Positions 18,594 through 28,085 are shown, counted from the first letter of the stretch. The stretch is DNA of 64,000 bases from Nocardioides sp. BP30 (GCF_029873215.1 NZ_CP123620.1:3038001-3102000); one strand, 5' to 3'. Program-made: numbers and translations. Notes: generated by a model from the letters alone, not told the origin.

Positions 18594-20639
18594 TCACTTG
18601 GCGTGCACCTTGAAGGTCGAGCCGGTGAAGGCCTTGACCGAGCGCGTGCCCAGGAAGCTCAGGTGGAGCTTGTGCAGACCCTTGGTCTTCAGCTTGAACC
18701 TCAGCGTCGCCACGTTCTGGCTGGCGTTGCCCGAGGCGATCACCTTCTTGCCGTCGTAGAGCTTGACCGGACCCGCGACCGTGCCGGTCGCGGCGAAGAG
18801 GAACGAGGCCTTGATCTTCTTCTTGACCTTGACCTTCTTGTCCACGCCGACGACCCCGATCTTGGTGATCCGCGCGACGGTCGGAGCCGGGGACGTGGTC
18901 GTGCCGCCGCCGGTGGTCGTCTTGTCGGAGACGATGCGGGCCACGGTGCCGTTCTGGTTCAGCAGCACGCTGCGCTGCTGCGGCTTGGCGAAGTCGAGCA
19001 TGCCGGTGATGGTGCCGGCGGTGGTGTCGAAGGAACCGCCACCGATCGGGTCCAGGCTCCAGTTGCTCTCAATGAACTTCACCACCGAGGCCTGGCTGGT
19101 CTGGGTGTGGTCGATGTAGTTCTGCTTCGAGTACGGCGAGATGACCAGGAAGGGCAGCCGCTGCGAGGGACCGCACCGGTCGGCGATGCCACCGATCGGG
19201 CTGTTCGCGTTGGCGGCCGTGTTGCAGACCTGGACGTCGTCGGAGGTGTTCGAGCCGTTGATGATCGTCGGCAGCTGGTGGTCGTACCACCCGTCGGAGT
19301 CGTCGTAGGCGATGACGATCGCGGTCGAGGACCACTCCGGCGAGAGCTCGATCTTGTTGATCTCGTCGGTGACGAAGCGCTGCTCGTCGACCGGGTCGGA
19401 GTAGCCCGGGTGGGCGTCCTCGTACTGCGCGGCCTTGAGGTAGGACACGGCCGGCAGCTGGTTGTTCGCCAGCGCCATGTCGAAGGCGCTCAGGTCGTAC
19501 TGGTGGTTGGCGCCGGTCTTGGTGGTGTCGTTGGTCGGGTCGTTGGCACCGATCGCCACGCCCGGGGTGCCCGGGTAGTGGTGCGGGTTGGACGTCGACT
19601 TGTAGTACGCGAACGGGTTGTGGTGCGGCGAGTAGTCGATGTCGCTCGCGCCCGCGATGTTGGTGTGGGTGGAGTCGCACTTGGCGTAGCCGCTGCCGGT
19701 GTACTTGGTCGTCGGGGTGAAGCCACCCTGGAACCAGCCCCAGGTCACGCCCTTGGCGTTGAGCAGGTCGCCGATGTTCTTGCCGTTCATGCCGACCAGG
19801 TTGCTGGTGCCGGTGTGGTCGGCGTCGGCGCAGTCGTCGTAGACCGGGTCGGGGTCGCCGATGACGGTGCCGGTGTTGCCCGTGCTGGTCGCGGTGATCG
19901 CCGAGAAGCCGGAGGCGGAGACGGTGCCCGCGTTGGTCAGCGCCGTCGGGTTGGAGTCGTCACTGGTCGAGGAGTACGCCGTGGCGTTGCCGGTCTGGCC
20001 GGAGACGACGTTGAGCGCGCCGACGGTCGAGGGACCGAAGTTGTCCGCCCACGAGTTGTCGCTCATCGCGTAGTTCTGCGCGTAGTTCCATAGCCCGGTG
20101 ACGGTGTTGCCGTCGAAGTAGCCCATGTTCGTCGGCGTGCTGCCGTTGATGGCGCAGCCGCTGGTGTTCTCCGGGAAGGTGCTCATCGGAACGCCGGTGT
20201 TGGTGGCGCCGTTGATGCCGCTGACCGCCTTCTGCTCCGGGGTGTAGTTGTGGTTCTGCGAGCAGGTCACGGCCTGGCTGTTGGTCAGCCGGAACGGCGC
20301 GGTGCTGTTCGGGTTCGTGCCGCCGTCGGTGGTCTTCTTCAGCAGCGAGGGGGTCTTGGCGTAGTTGTTCGACAGCGGCGTACCGGTGGCGGCAGTGAAG
20401 GGGACGCCGTCGGTGTTGGCCGCGTTCGGGTAGGTGCCGAAGTAGTGGTCGTAGGACTCGTTCTCGTCGAAGAGCACCACCACGTGCTTGATCGGGGTGG
20501 TGGTGTTGGCCGAGTTGTCGGCGGGGTCCGCCGTCGCCATCGAGACGTAGGTGAACGACGCTCCGACGAGCGCCGCGGCCGCGATGCCGAAGCCGGCGAT
20601 CTTCGCCCGGCGGGAGCCGCGGACGATGGGATTCCTCAT
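18594..20639 (-). CDS. Secreted phospholipase C / acid phosphatase-family phosphoesterase
   Basis: A 681-residue exported protein with an Arg-rich N-terminus (RRAKIAGFG) and a hydrophobic signal segment. The alkaline-phosphatase-superfamily phosphoesterase domain begins at HVVVLFDENESYDHYFGTYP, the metal and nucleophile region typical of bacterial non-haemolytic phospholipases C and AcpA-type acid phosphatases. Late motifs YDDSDGWYDH and PFLVISPYSK also fit. An Ig-like C-terminal domain rich in lysine follows. It probably releases phosphate from phosphodiesters or monoesters outside the cell. AGAGAGGAAA precedes the ATG. It lies 46 bp after efeB and is probably co-transcribed with efeO and efeB. 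Confidence 0.88.
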   Translation of the reverse strand: MRNPIVRGSRRAKIAGFGIAAAALVGASFTYVSMATADPADNSANTTTPIKHVVVLFDENESYDHYFGTYPNAANTDGVPFTAATGTPLSNNYAKTPSLLKKTTDGGTNPNSTAPFRLTNSQAVTCSQNHNYTPEQKAVSGINGATNTGVPMSTFPENTSGCAINGSTPTNMGYFDGNTVTGLWNYAQNYAMSDNSWADNFGPSTVGALNVVSGQTGNATAYSSTSDDSNPTALTNAGTVSASGFSAITATSTGNTGTVIGDPDPVYDDCADADHTGTSNLVGMNGKNIGDLLNAKGVTWGWFQGGFTPTTKYTGSGYAKCDSTHTNIAGASDIDYSPHHNPFAYYKSTSNPHHYPGTPGVAIGANDPTNDTTKTGANHQYDLSAFDMALANNQLPAVSYLKAAQYEDAHPGYSDPVDEQRFVTDEINKIELSPEWSSTAIVIAYDDSDGWYDHQLPTIINGSNTSDDVQVCNTAANANSPIGGIADRCGPSQRLPFLVISPYSKQNYIDHTQTSQASVVKFIESNWSLDPIGGGSFDTTAGTITGMLDFAKPQQRSVLLNQNGTVARIVSDKTTTGGGTTTSPAPTVARITKIGVVGVDKKVKVKKKIKASFLFAATGTVAGPVKLYDGKKVIASGNASQNVATLRFKLKTKGLHKLHLSFLGTRSVKAFTGSTFKVHAK

Positions 20640-20685
20640 TCCCTGGGTTTCCTCTCTTGAGTGCATTCCTTGATCGAGGTCGGGT

Positions 20686-21981
20686 TCATGCGAACAGCCC
20701 CCGACCAAGCCAGTCGCCGCTGTCCCGGACGCCGGGAAGGGCGAAGTAGTAGCCGCCGCCGTACGGCGCGATGTAGTCCACGAGCGGCTCGTCGACCAAG
20801 CGCTTCTGGACGGTCACGAACTGCCGGTCGAGGTCGGCGTTGAACGCGGTGAAGATCAGGCCCATGTCGAGCTGGCCGTTGGCGTCGGTGCCGGCGTCGT
20901 AGTTGAACGAACGGCGCAGCATCTGCTGGTCGTCGGTCTTCCCGTTGCGGGGGTTGGCCAGCCGGATGTGCGCGGTGAAGGGGATGGCGTCGCCGGTGCT
21001 GTCGGTGGCGTACGCCGGCACGTCGAACTCGTGGGTGCCGGTCAGGGGTGCGCCGGTGACCCGGTCACGGCCGATCATCTGCTGCTGCTCCAGCAGGGAG
21101 ACCCGGTCCCAGAACTCCACCAGCATCCGGATCACCCGCACCACGTGGTAGCTGCCGCCGGCGACCCAGGCGGGCTCGTCTCCCCCGGCCTTGGTCCAGA
21201 CCAGCCGATCCATCAGCGCGCTGTCGGCGGTCGAGGGGTTGGCGGTGCCGTCCTTGAAGCCCAGCAGGTTGCGCGGGGTGCCACTGGGACGCGGCGGCGA
21301 CATGAAGCCGTCCTTGCGCCAGCGCACCTGCAGTGCTCCGCGGGTCGAGCGCATGATCTGGCGCAACGCGTGGGTGACGGTGTCGACGTTGTCGGCGCAC
21401 AGCTGCAGCAGCAGGTCGCCGTCGCAGACCGAACGGTCGAGGGAGTCGTTGGGGAACTCGTCCATCCGCCGCAGCCGCGCGGGCTTGAGCGCGCTGAGCC
21501 CGAAGCGGTCGTCGAACAGGCTGGCACCCACGCTGACGGTGGCGGTCAGAGCGTCGGCCGGGACGACCGGCCCGAGGATGCCGTCGTCGGCGGGGGTCGC
21601 ACCGATCCCGTGGTCGGCGGGGATACCACCCTTGGTGAGGAACCTCGCTTGGTCGGTGAGCTCGCGCAACGCGGCCTGCAGCTCGTCCCGGTCGGCGGCG
21701 GTGACGTCGAAGGCGACGTAGGCGGCATGCCGCTGGACAGGGGTGAGGATGCCCTGCTGGTGCTCACCCTGGAAGGGGTACGCCGCGGCTGCCTTCGCCG
21801 TCCCCGACGCGGCCGTCGACGGGTCGACGGCCTGGGCCCGGCCGCTCGCCGTGGCGACCACCGCGGCGGTCGCCGCCACGCCGAGCGCGCCGCCCATCAG
21901 CCCGCGGCGGCTGAGCCCTGGCGACTCGGCGCGAGACTCCGGGAGCGCCTCATCGTGCTGGCTGCTGAAGGGGCAGGTCAC
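20686..21981 (-). CDS. efeB: EfeB-type dye-decolorizing peroxidase, Tat-exported
   Basis: A 431-residue DyP peroxidase. The N-terminus carries a twin-arginine signal (LSRRGLMGGALGVAAT) for export of the folded haem protein. The conserved GFKDGTANP (GxxDG) motif lies near residue 245, with downstream His and Arg haem residues (LRRSFNYD). In EfeUOB systems EfeB is the periplasmic haem peroxidase partner of EfeO in iron acquisition. GTG start overlaps the efeO stop as GTGA. Upstream in-frame sequence belongs to the efeO gene in another frame and was excluded. Confidence 0.92.
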   Translation of the reverse strand: MTCPFSSQHDEALPESRAESPGLSRRGLMGGALGVAATAAVVATASGRAQAVDPSTAASGTAKAAAAYPFQGEHQQGILTPVQRHAAYVAFDVTAADRDELQAALRELTDQARFLTKGGIPADHGIGATPADDGILGPVVPADALTATVSVGASLFDDRFGLSALKPARLRRMDEFPNDSLDRSVCDGDLLLQLCADNVDTVTHALRQIMRSTRGALQVRWRKDGFMSPPRPSGTPRNLLGFKDGTANPSTADSALMDRLVWTKAGGDEPAWVAGGSYHVVRVIRMLVEFWDRVSLLEQQQMIGRDRVTGAPLTGTHEFDVPAYATDSTGDAIPFTAHIRLANPRNGKTDDQQMLRRSFNYDAGTDANGQLDMGLIFTAFNADLDRQFVTVQKRLVDEPLVDYIAPYGGGYYFALPGVRDSGDWLGRGLFA

Positions 21982-23207
21982 TGATCGGTCCTTCGGGGCT
22001 CGGTGATGGCGGCGACCTCGGAGAGGTACTCGACGGTCTGCTCGAGATCGGCGTCGATCTCCTCGTGCTGGGCACGGGTCAGTCGCCCGAGCGGCGTCCA
22101 GGTGCCGCCGTGGTCGAAGCTGCGCACCAGCGCCTGCGAGCGCTGCAGCCACCGGTCGGTGACCGCCAGGTCGGGATCGCGCTGACCGAGCAGGGGGCGC
22201 AGCGGCTTGAGCGCCTGGCGTGTGCCGGTGAGGTTGGCGTCGACGGTGGCCAGGTTGGTGTGGCTGCCGCGGTCGGTGGACCCGGTCAGCTCGAACTGGA
22301 CGGCGTTCTCCAGGATCTCGTGCGAGCGCAGTCCGATCGCCTGGGTGCCCATCTGGTCGGCCACCGTCGGGAACGCCCGCTGCAGTCGCTGGACGGCCCT
22401 CACCAAGGCTGCAGCCGGCTGCGTGATCCGAGCTGCCGGGGCGCCGCCCCACAGCAGCGCCTCGATCTGGTGGAAGCCGGCGTGATCGCCGTTGATGGCC
22501 GCGTCGTACGTGCCGAAGGCGTCGTAGGCGGCGCCCAGGGTCTCGTAGGTGCGATGGCCCGCCAGCCAGTCCTTCCTGGCAGCTCCGAGATCGCCCCTGC
22601 CGATGTCCGCGGCGAGGGCCCCCACCTGCCGGTGCAACACCGGCAGCCGGGTCTGGATCCACGCGGTGTAGGCCTGCGTCGCCGGCACCAGCTCGGCCGA
22701 GGAGACCGGCACCAACCCCGGCGTGGCAGCGGCGGGTGCCGCGCCGATGACGCCGTGCGCGGGGCCGGCGACCGGGTCACCGTCGTCGGGCAGGCAGTAG
22801 AACTGGTAGGTCCCGGGGGCCAGCGTCGTGCTCGCGCTGCGCGTCACCCCAGCGCCGAGGTTCTCCACCTCGAGGTAGACCTTCTGGCTGGCAGCGTCGC
22901 GCAGGTAGACCTCCTCGCCGCCGATCGAGTTGTTCCACAGCGCGAAGGTCTGCCGCCCGGCCCTTCCCCCCGTCCAGCCGGCGCCGCAGACGTCGGTCCC
23001 GACCGTGACGGGCGTGCCCTGCACCGACGCGTCGGCATGCGGCACCGGCCAGGTCGGTGCGCTGGGCCGGCGCACCAGGTAGAGGGTCAGCGCCACCGCG
23101 GCGATGAGGAGCACCGCGATGCCTGCGCGCACCCGCCGGGCTGCGAGGAGATCGCGCCACGTGGTCCCGCGCTCGACAGCGATCCGCGCGTCATCGGTGC
23201 TTGCCAC
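21978..23207 (-). CDS. efeO: EfeO-type iron-binding protein, membrane anchored
   Basis: A 409-residue protein with one N-terminal transmembrane segment (residues 28-46) and no lipobox. A cupredoxin-like domain covers about residues 60-150 (QTFALWNNSIGGEEVYL...GTYQFYC) and an imelysin/M75 domain with the HxxE motif (HQIEALLWG) follows. EfeO captures ferric or ferrous iron for the EfeU permease. No EfeU/FTR1 gene precedes or follows it here, which is unusual. The GTG start has GGGAGGG upstream. The efeB start overlaps its stop. Confidence 0.9.
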   Translation of the reverse strand: MASTDDARIAVERGTTWRDLLAARRVRAGIAVLLIAAVALTLYLVRRPSAPTWPVPHADASVQGTPVTVGTDVCGAGWTGGRAGRQTFALWNNSIGGEEVYLRDAASQKVYLEVENLGAGVTRSASTTLAPGTYQFYCLPDDGDPVAGPAHGVIGAAPAAATPGLVPVSSAELVPATQAYTAWIQTRLPVLHRQVGALAADIGRGDLGAARKDWLAGHRTYETLGAAYDAFGTYDAAINGDHAGFHQIEALLWGGAPAARITQPAAALVRAVQRLQRAFPTVADQMGTQAIGLRSHEILENAVQFELTGSTDRGSHTNLATVDANLTGTRQALKPLRPLLGQRDPDLAVTDRWLQRSQALVRSFDHGGTWTPLGRLTRAQHEEIDADLEQTVEYLSEVAAITEPRRTDQ

Positions 23208-23392
23208 GTTCCACCCTCCCTGCGCCGCTCGGCGCGGCGGTTGGAGTCTGGAATCGGCCGTCTACATCGCGGCTCCCTTTGCCCGACCAGTCGGTGAACG
23301 GAGGGCAGCCAACAGACCACGACCGCGCGGATCGCCCCGATCTCCAGGTTGTGATCAGGTCATGCCCAGGCTCCGGTCAGGTCGGGAGAGGC

Positions 23393-23427
23393 GATCGCCC
23401 CCAGATCCGGCGGACCTGGGGGCGATC
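23393..23427. terminator. Hairpin after the purple acid phosphatase gene
   Basis: Arms 23393-23404 and 23416-23427 (GATCGCCCCCAG and its complement) pair over 12 bp with an 11-nt loop, 29 bp beyond the minus-strand stop codon at 23456. It is placed to separate that gene from efeO. The rest of the gap to 23207 shows no gene. Confidence 0.7.
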
Positions 23428-23455
23428 GGGGCAGCGGTCGACGCTGCCGGTGGTG

Positions 23456-25741
23456 CTACTTCTTGACCTTGGCGGTCGGAGCGCTGAAGTTGCTCGCCTG
23501 CGCGCCGCCGAGGACGCCGGTCACCAGGACCTTGACCTTCTTGCCGGCGTACTTCTTGCTCAGCTTGAGCGAGGAGCCGTTGTGCACGGCCTTCTTGCCG
23601 ACGTACCAGGTGGTGGTCAGCTTGGCGCCCTTGCTCCATGAGCCGGTGACGACCTTGAGCGTCTTGCCGACCTTGGCCTTGCCCTTGATCACCGGGGCGG
23701 TCGACGTGATGGAGGCCGCCGGTCCCGCGGGGCCGGCGGGACCGGCCGGACCCTGGGCGCCCGGTACGACGGACGTGGCCGCCGAGGTGACCGCCAACGG
23801 GTCGTAGTCGCCGAGCGTGCCGGTCGCCGTGACGGTGATCCGCTTGCCGCGCTCGTCGGCGGTGAGGGTGGCGGCGTTGCCGGTCGCGAACTCGACGCCG
23901 TCGGCCTTCCAGGAGTAGGCCACCGAGGTGCCGGTGGTGAACGCACCGGTGAGGTTCGCGGTCAGGGTCTGGCCGACGTCGGCCTTGCCGGAGATGGTGA
24001 CCGCGCTCGGCGCGACGAACTGCGCGATGGTGACCTGGTCGACCAGCGAGCCCTTCGGGTGGGCCGTCGTCCAGGCGTTGTTGGCGGTGGCGTCGACGGG
24101 CGCGGCCGGCGTCGTCAGCACGCCGTTGGCGTCCTTGACCGCACCGGCCCAGGTGTTGCCGACGTTGCCGGCCCACGGCACGTTGCCGCGCTGGACCGCC
24201 GCGTTGGCGCTGGTGGTGGCGGTGTCACCGCTGCGGACGTCCTTGACGTTGATGCCGTCGGCGCCGAAGTTCACCTGCAGGTAGCTCTGCACGTGCTCCT
24301 GGTTCTCCACCGCGTTGGCCCAGTGGTTGGTGTGGCCCCCGCTGACGGCGCCGTTCGAGGCGGCCTGGGCCGCGCTCTCGGACTGGTCCGGGCCGTAGTC
24401 GCGGTTGTTGGCGGTGCCGGGCGCGGTCAGGTCGTAGTACTTCGAGCCGGAGGCCGAGTTGGCGGTCACGTAGATGACGCCCCCGGGGCCCGGAAGGATC
24501 GTGGTGCCGTCCGGGTTACCGGCCGCGTCGGACTGCTCGGCGGTCCACTGGCCGTTCGAGAGCTCGGCCGCCTCGCCGCTGCGCGCCCCGTTCTTGATCG
24601 TGTAGCTGCGCGAGTAGGAGTGGTCGTGCCCCTGCAACACCAGGTTGATCCCGAGCTGGGAGAACGCGGTGGTGAAGTCGGCGCGCCGCTGGGCGTTGTC
24701 GGCGTCGTTGGCGTGGTCGGCCGGCGAGTAGATCGAGTGGTGGTAGATGAGCACCTTGTACTTGGCGTCCGCACCGTGCGCGGCGACGACGTTCTTGATG
24801 TACGCCACGTGTGCCGGGTCACCGGTGAGCGTGCCACCGGTCGCCGCGTAGGAGTTGGAGTTGATGTCGATGAAGAGCACGTCGCGGTAGGTGAACCAGT
24901 AGTCGCCGCCGCTGACCGATGCCGGGTCACCGGAGTAGTACCGGGAGTCGTCGGTCAGGTTCGGCTGGGCGAGGTGCTGCTGGTAGGTCTTGGTGGCGAC
25001 GTCGTGGTTGCCGATCGTGGAGGCCCACGGGATCTCGTCGCCGGTCGCGATGTCGGAGCCACCGCGGGCGAAGGGCCGCAGGAAGTTGTTCCACTGGTCC
25101 TCGAGCAGGTTCGCCGTTCCGCCCGGCACCGTGGAGCTGGTGCTGGTGGCGTCGATCTGGTCACCGCCGGAGAGGTACAGCTCGGAGTCGGTGTCGTGCG
25201 ACTGTGCGAACTTCACGGTCTGGACCCAGCCGTCGCCGTCCAGGCTGTCCTGGCCCGACGCGCCGATCTGCGGGTCGCCGAAGAAGTCGGCCGAGAACCC
25301 GGAGTCGAAGGTCGAGGACTTGGTGGTGAAGGTGAAGGTCTGCGACCAGCCGCCAGCGGTGCTGCCCACCTTGTAGGAGTACTGCGTGTTGGCGGCGAGG
25401 CTCTTCAGCACCGCGTGGGCGTTGAACTCGGTGGTGGCCCCCTGGGTGTTGGCGACCGGCGTGACGTCGACCGACGTCGTGCCGGTGCCGGCAGCGAACG
25501 TGCTGGTCGGCCCGTAGACCAGCTGCTGGACGTCGCCGGTCTGGGAGTACCACGCCAGCGTGCGCTGGGAGGCGTCTGCACCGACGCCGAGGATGATGCC
25601 GTGGTCGTTGTTCGGGCCGGCCGCCTGGGCGGTCGTGCCCGAGACACCCAGGAAGACGGTGGCGCCGAGGCCGGCGACCGCCATCGCCGCGATGCCGCGG
25701 CGGACGAGGCCGGGGCGCTCGGCGAGAATGCTGAGTTTCAT
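23456..25741 (-). CDS. Secreted purple-acid-phosphatase-like metallophosphoesterase
   Basis: A 761-residue exported protein. A signal peptide ends near TAQAA. A fibronectin-like purple acid phosphatase N-domain (residues 40-150) precedes the metallophosphatase core with ordered metal motifs: DPQIG, GGDQID, GNHD, HHS and GHDHSYSRSY. The C-terminal third has two Ig-like repeats (VSGKADVGQTL..., IKGKAKVGKTLKVV...) joined by a short collagen-like Gly-Pro-Ala stretch. It probably cleaves phosphomonoesters outside the cell. The ATG at 25741 is chosen because GGGA lies 6 nt upstream; an ATG seven codons earlier is possible. Repeats in the promoter region suggest control, perhaps by phosphate. Confidence 0.88.
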   Translation of the reverse strand: MKLSILAERPGLVRRGIAAMAVAGLGATVFLGVSGTTAQAAGPNNDHGIILGVGADASQRTLAWYSQTGDVQQLVYGPTSTFAAGTGTTSVDVTPVANTQGATTEFNAHAVLKSLAANTQYSYKVGSTAGGWSQTFTFTTKSSTFDSGFSADFFGDPQIGASGQDSLDGDGWVQTVKFAQSHDTDSELYLSGGDQIDATSTSSTVPGGTANLLEDQWNNFLRPFARGGSDIATGDEIPWASTIGNHDVATKTYQQHLAQPNLTDDSRYYSGDPASVSGGDYWFTYRDVLFIDINSNSYAATGGTLTGDPAHVAYIKNVVAAHGADAKYKVLIYHHSIYSPADHANDADNAQRRADFTTAFSQLGINLVLQGHDHSYSRSYTIKNGARSGEAAELSNGQWTAEQSDAAGNPDGTTILPGPGGVIYVTANSASGSKYYDLTAPGTANNRDYGPDQSESAAQAASNGAVSGGHTNHWANAVENQEHVQSYLQVNFGADGINVKDVRSGDTATTSANAAVQRGNVPWAGNVGNTWAGAVKDANGVLTTPAAPVDATANNAWTTAHPKGSLVDQVTIAQFVAPSAVTISGKADVGQTLTANLTGAFTTGTSVAYSWKADGVEFATGNAATLTADERGKRITVTATGTLGDYDPLAVTSAATSVVPGAQGPAGPAGPAGPAASITSTAPVIKGKAKVGKTLKVVTGSWSKGAKLTTTWYVGKKAVHNGSSLKLSKKYAGKKVKVLVTGVLGGAQASNFSAPTAKVKK

Positions 25742-25821
25742 CAGTGATCCCGTTCTCTTCATGAAGTCGCGGTCAACGGACCGCGCCGCGAGGCTCTCGG
25801 GATCAGGTAAATGAGAGGGAA

Positions 25822-25873
25822 AGTTCATCGAGACGATGAACTAAGTCTGGCGTTCAGGTTCTCTCAGGTTCGC
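25822..25873. promoter_or_regulatory. Repeat cluster upstream of the acid phosphatase gene
   Basis: A perfect 9-bp inverted repeat AGTTCATCG-AGA-CGATGAACT (25822-25842) is followed by a 10-bp direct repeat TCAGGTTC(T/G)C (25854-25863 and 25864-25873). Tandem GTTCA-type units are typical of actinobacterial PHO boxes, but the match is partial. Binding protein unknown. Confidence 0.4.
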
Positions 25874-25906
25874 GCGTCGCCGCGGCGACAGGACCGCTGG
25901 GGCGGC

Positions 25907-27160
25907 TCAACTCAGCTGCGCGCCGTGGGCGACGTCCCACACCCGCTGCACGAACCAGAGCAGACCGAAGATCGCCACGACGGCGGCCACGGAGCCGCTG
26001 ACCCACAGGCCGACGCGGGGCGAGCGGTGCCGGATGAGCGCCAGGATCGGGAAGATCAGGACGATCAGACCGATCTGCACCGACTCGATGCCGATGCTGA
26101 AGACCAGCAGGGACCACAGCAGCGTCCAGGACCAGGGGTTGTCGATGCCGAGCGCGCCGGCGAAGCCCATCCCGTGGATGAGGCCGAAGAAGAACACCAC
26201 GCCGAGACGCAGATAGCCGGCACGGTCGAGGGCGAAGTGGCTGCGACTGGCGGTGATGATGTCGGTGGCATGGCTGCCACGACGCCACAACCGGACCAGG
26301 TGCCAGCCGGCCACGGCAGCGATGGAGAGCGCGATCAGCGGCTCGACCAGGTTCTCCGAGACGTGCACGATCCCCAGTGCGGTCAGCGCCAACGTGACCA
26401 GGTGCGCGATGGTGAAGGTGGTGGCGCCGAGCACGACCTCGCGCAATCGGCGCGAGCCGACGATGAGGGCGGCGAGGAAGAGCAGGTGGTCGATCCCGGT
26501 GAGCAGGTGGTGGGTGCCGAGCCGGTAGAACTCGCCGAAGCGCTGGCCGAAGCTCTGGTGGGTGGAGAACGACGTCTGGTCCATCTCCAGCGCGGCGCTG
26601 CCGTGGCGCATGTCGAGGTCGTAGGTGGCGATCGTGGTCGTGCCCTTGACGTAGCCCTCGTCGGCGTTGAAGAACGTCGTCGTGAAGTCGTGCACCGAGG
26701 CGTTCGGATCACAGGCGTAGTCGACGTCGACGAACGCGTACGGCACACCCTGGCGCATCTTGATGGTCGCGTCACTCACCGAGGTGGTGGTGCAGGCCTT
26801 TCCGCTCCCGGTGATGTGGAAGTGATCGGCGATGTACCTCAGCGTCGAGGACTTGTTGTCATCCATCGCCTTCGCCATGCCCGGCGCGTCACCGTCGTCC
26901 CAGGCCGGCTGGCCCGCGCGGTAGAGCGCGTCGTCGTGCTCGTAGTCGGCGACCGAGACCTCGAACAGGTCGTACTCCAGCCCGAGGTCGACCCGCACGA
27001 CCCCTCGTTCGGGCGAGGTCATGTCGACGTACACGACCGAGGTGAGACCGTGCGCCTGCGAGGGGCCGGCGAGGGCGGTCAGCACGAACAGCAGCATCGC
27101 GACGGTCGTGAGCAGCAGGGCGACAGCGTCGCGGCAGCGGCCGTGGAGGAGACGGGACAC
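25907..27160 (-). CDS. HupE/UreJ-like membrane protein
   Basis: A 417-residue protein with an N-terminal signal segment (VALLLTTVAMLLFVLTALAG) and an extracellular domain of about 190 residues. Around seven transmembrane helices follow, with the HupE_UreJ_2 signature: FYRLGTHHLLTGIDHLLFL near residue 220 and GLIHGMGFAGAL later. Histidine-rich helices in this family are linked to nickel or cobalt transport, but the long form is poorly characterised. GTG 27160 is chosen because GGAAGGAAG lies about 8 nt upstream and the protein then starts at its signal peptide. It stands alone between two gaps. Confidence 0.78.
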   Translation of the reverse strand: MSRLLHGRCRDAVALLLTTVAMLLFVLTALAGPSQAHGLTSVVYVDMTSPERGVVRVDLGLEYDLFEVSVADYEHDDALYRAGQPAWDDGDAPGMAKAMDDNKSSTLRYIADHFHITGSGKACTTTSVSDATIKMRQGVPYAFVDVDYACDPNASVHDFTTTFFNADEGYVKGTTTIATYDLDMRHGSAALEMDQTSFSTHQSFGQRFGEFYRLGTHHLLTGIDHLLFLAALIVGSRRLREVVLGATTFTIAHLVTLALTALGIVHVSENLVEPLIALSIAAVAGWHLVRLWRRGSHATDIITASRSHFALDRAGYLRLGVVFFFGLIHGMGFAGALGIDNPWSWTLLWSLLVFSIGIESVQIGLIVLIFPILALIRHRSPRVGLWVSGSVAAVVAIFGLLWFVQRVWDVAHGAQLS

Positions 27161-27338
27161 GAGCGGACTTCCTTCCGGATCGCGCCGAGAGTCGCGGTGG
27201 CCGACGACCTGCGATCGACCTGGCGGTGAACCCGCGACGACCGGGATGTGACAGCTGTCGGTCGATACTCGAGCGGCTCTACCCATCAGGTAGGAATGGT
27301 CCGCACCGACGCCTCTCCTCCGTCACGAAGGACCCCGC

Positions 27339-28085
27339 ATGGGCAACCGTTCCCGTCTCGGCATCGTCTCGGCGACGCTCGCTCTCCTCCCGACGCTGGC
27401 GGCGTGCTCGGGCTCGAGCACCACCGCCCCGGACGCGTCAGCGAGCACGTCACAGAGCACGTCAGCGAGCCCGTCGGCCAGCCCCACCGGCCTGTACGAC
27501 GAGAACCTCTCGCACCACCCCACCACCTACGGGACGCTCGCCCCCGGCTTCGTCGCCACCGACTCCCCGCCGCCGCCCGAGGGCACCTTCACCCCCGCGC
27601 CGGGCTCGTGGAGCGAGGTACACCCACCGAAGGGCTACCGCGTGCAGCTGGTCGCCGCGGCCCACGACAGGCAGGCCGCCGTGACGGTGGCAGCAGTCCG
27701 ATCCTGGGCGAGGGCCGAGTCGGTGGACCTGAGCGTGATCAAGGTGGCGAAGCCGGCCGACAACCTCCAGGACCTGAGCACGGCCATGAAGGCCGAGCCC
27801 GACCTGCTGGTCTCGGCCGGCGACAGCCTCGTCGACGCGATGGCACTGGTCACCGCCAGCGCCCCGGGCATCCGCTTCCTCATCCTCGGCGGCGAGCTCG
27901 CCGAGCCCACCCAGAACGTCACCGCCGTCGACTGGGCCGGCGCCTCCTACCGCGGCGAGGGCCTGGGCACTGCCCCCACCCACGACCCCGCCTCGTTCAC
28001 CCCCGAGCGCACCGGGCGAGCCATCCGAGCGGGCGTGGCGGCTGTGCTGACCAACTGGGTCAACACCGTGGTCTGGCTCAGCTAG
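27339..28085 (+). CDS. Lipoprotein resembling BMP-type substrate-binding proteins
   Basis: A 248-residue lipoprotein: hydrophobic residues 8-20, lipobox LAAC with Cys near 23, then a Ser/Thr-rich linker. The later region (SWARAESVDLSVIKV, DLLVSAGDSLVDAMALVTASAPGIRFLILGG, TGRAIRAGVAAVLTNW) resembles one lobe of BMP/periplasmic-binding-protein folds. It is too short for a full two-lobed receptor and no ABC transporter genes flank it, so a transport role is doubtful. Its last 8 bp overlap the 3' end of the convergent dehydrogenase gene. Confidence 0.6.
   Translation: MGNRSRLGIVSATLALLPTLAACSGSSTTAPDASASTSQSTSASPSASPTGLYDENLSHHPTTYGTLAPGFVATDSPPPPEGTFTPAPGSWSEVHPPKGYRVQLVAAAHDRQAAVTVAAVRSWARAESVDLSVIKVAKPADNLQDLSTAMKAEPDLLVSAGDSLVDAMALVTASAPGIRFLILGGELAEPTQNVTAVDWAGASYRGEGLGTAPTHDPASFTPERTGRAIRAGVAAVLTNWVNTVVWLS

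Noticed and set aside
27339..28085. A complete ABC-transporter receptor gene
   Set aside because: The protein is too short for two lobes and there are no permease or ATPase genes nearby.
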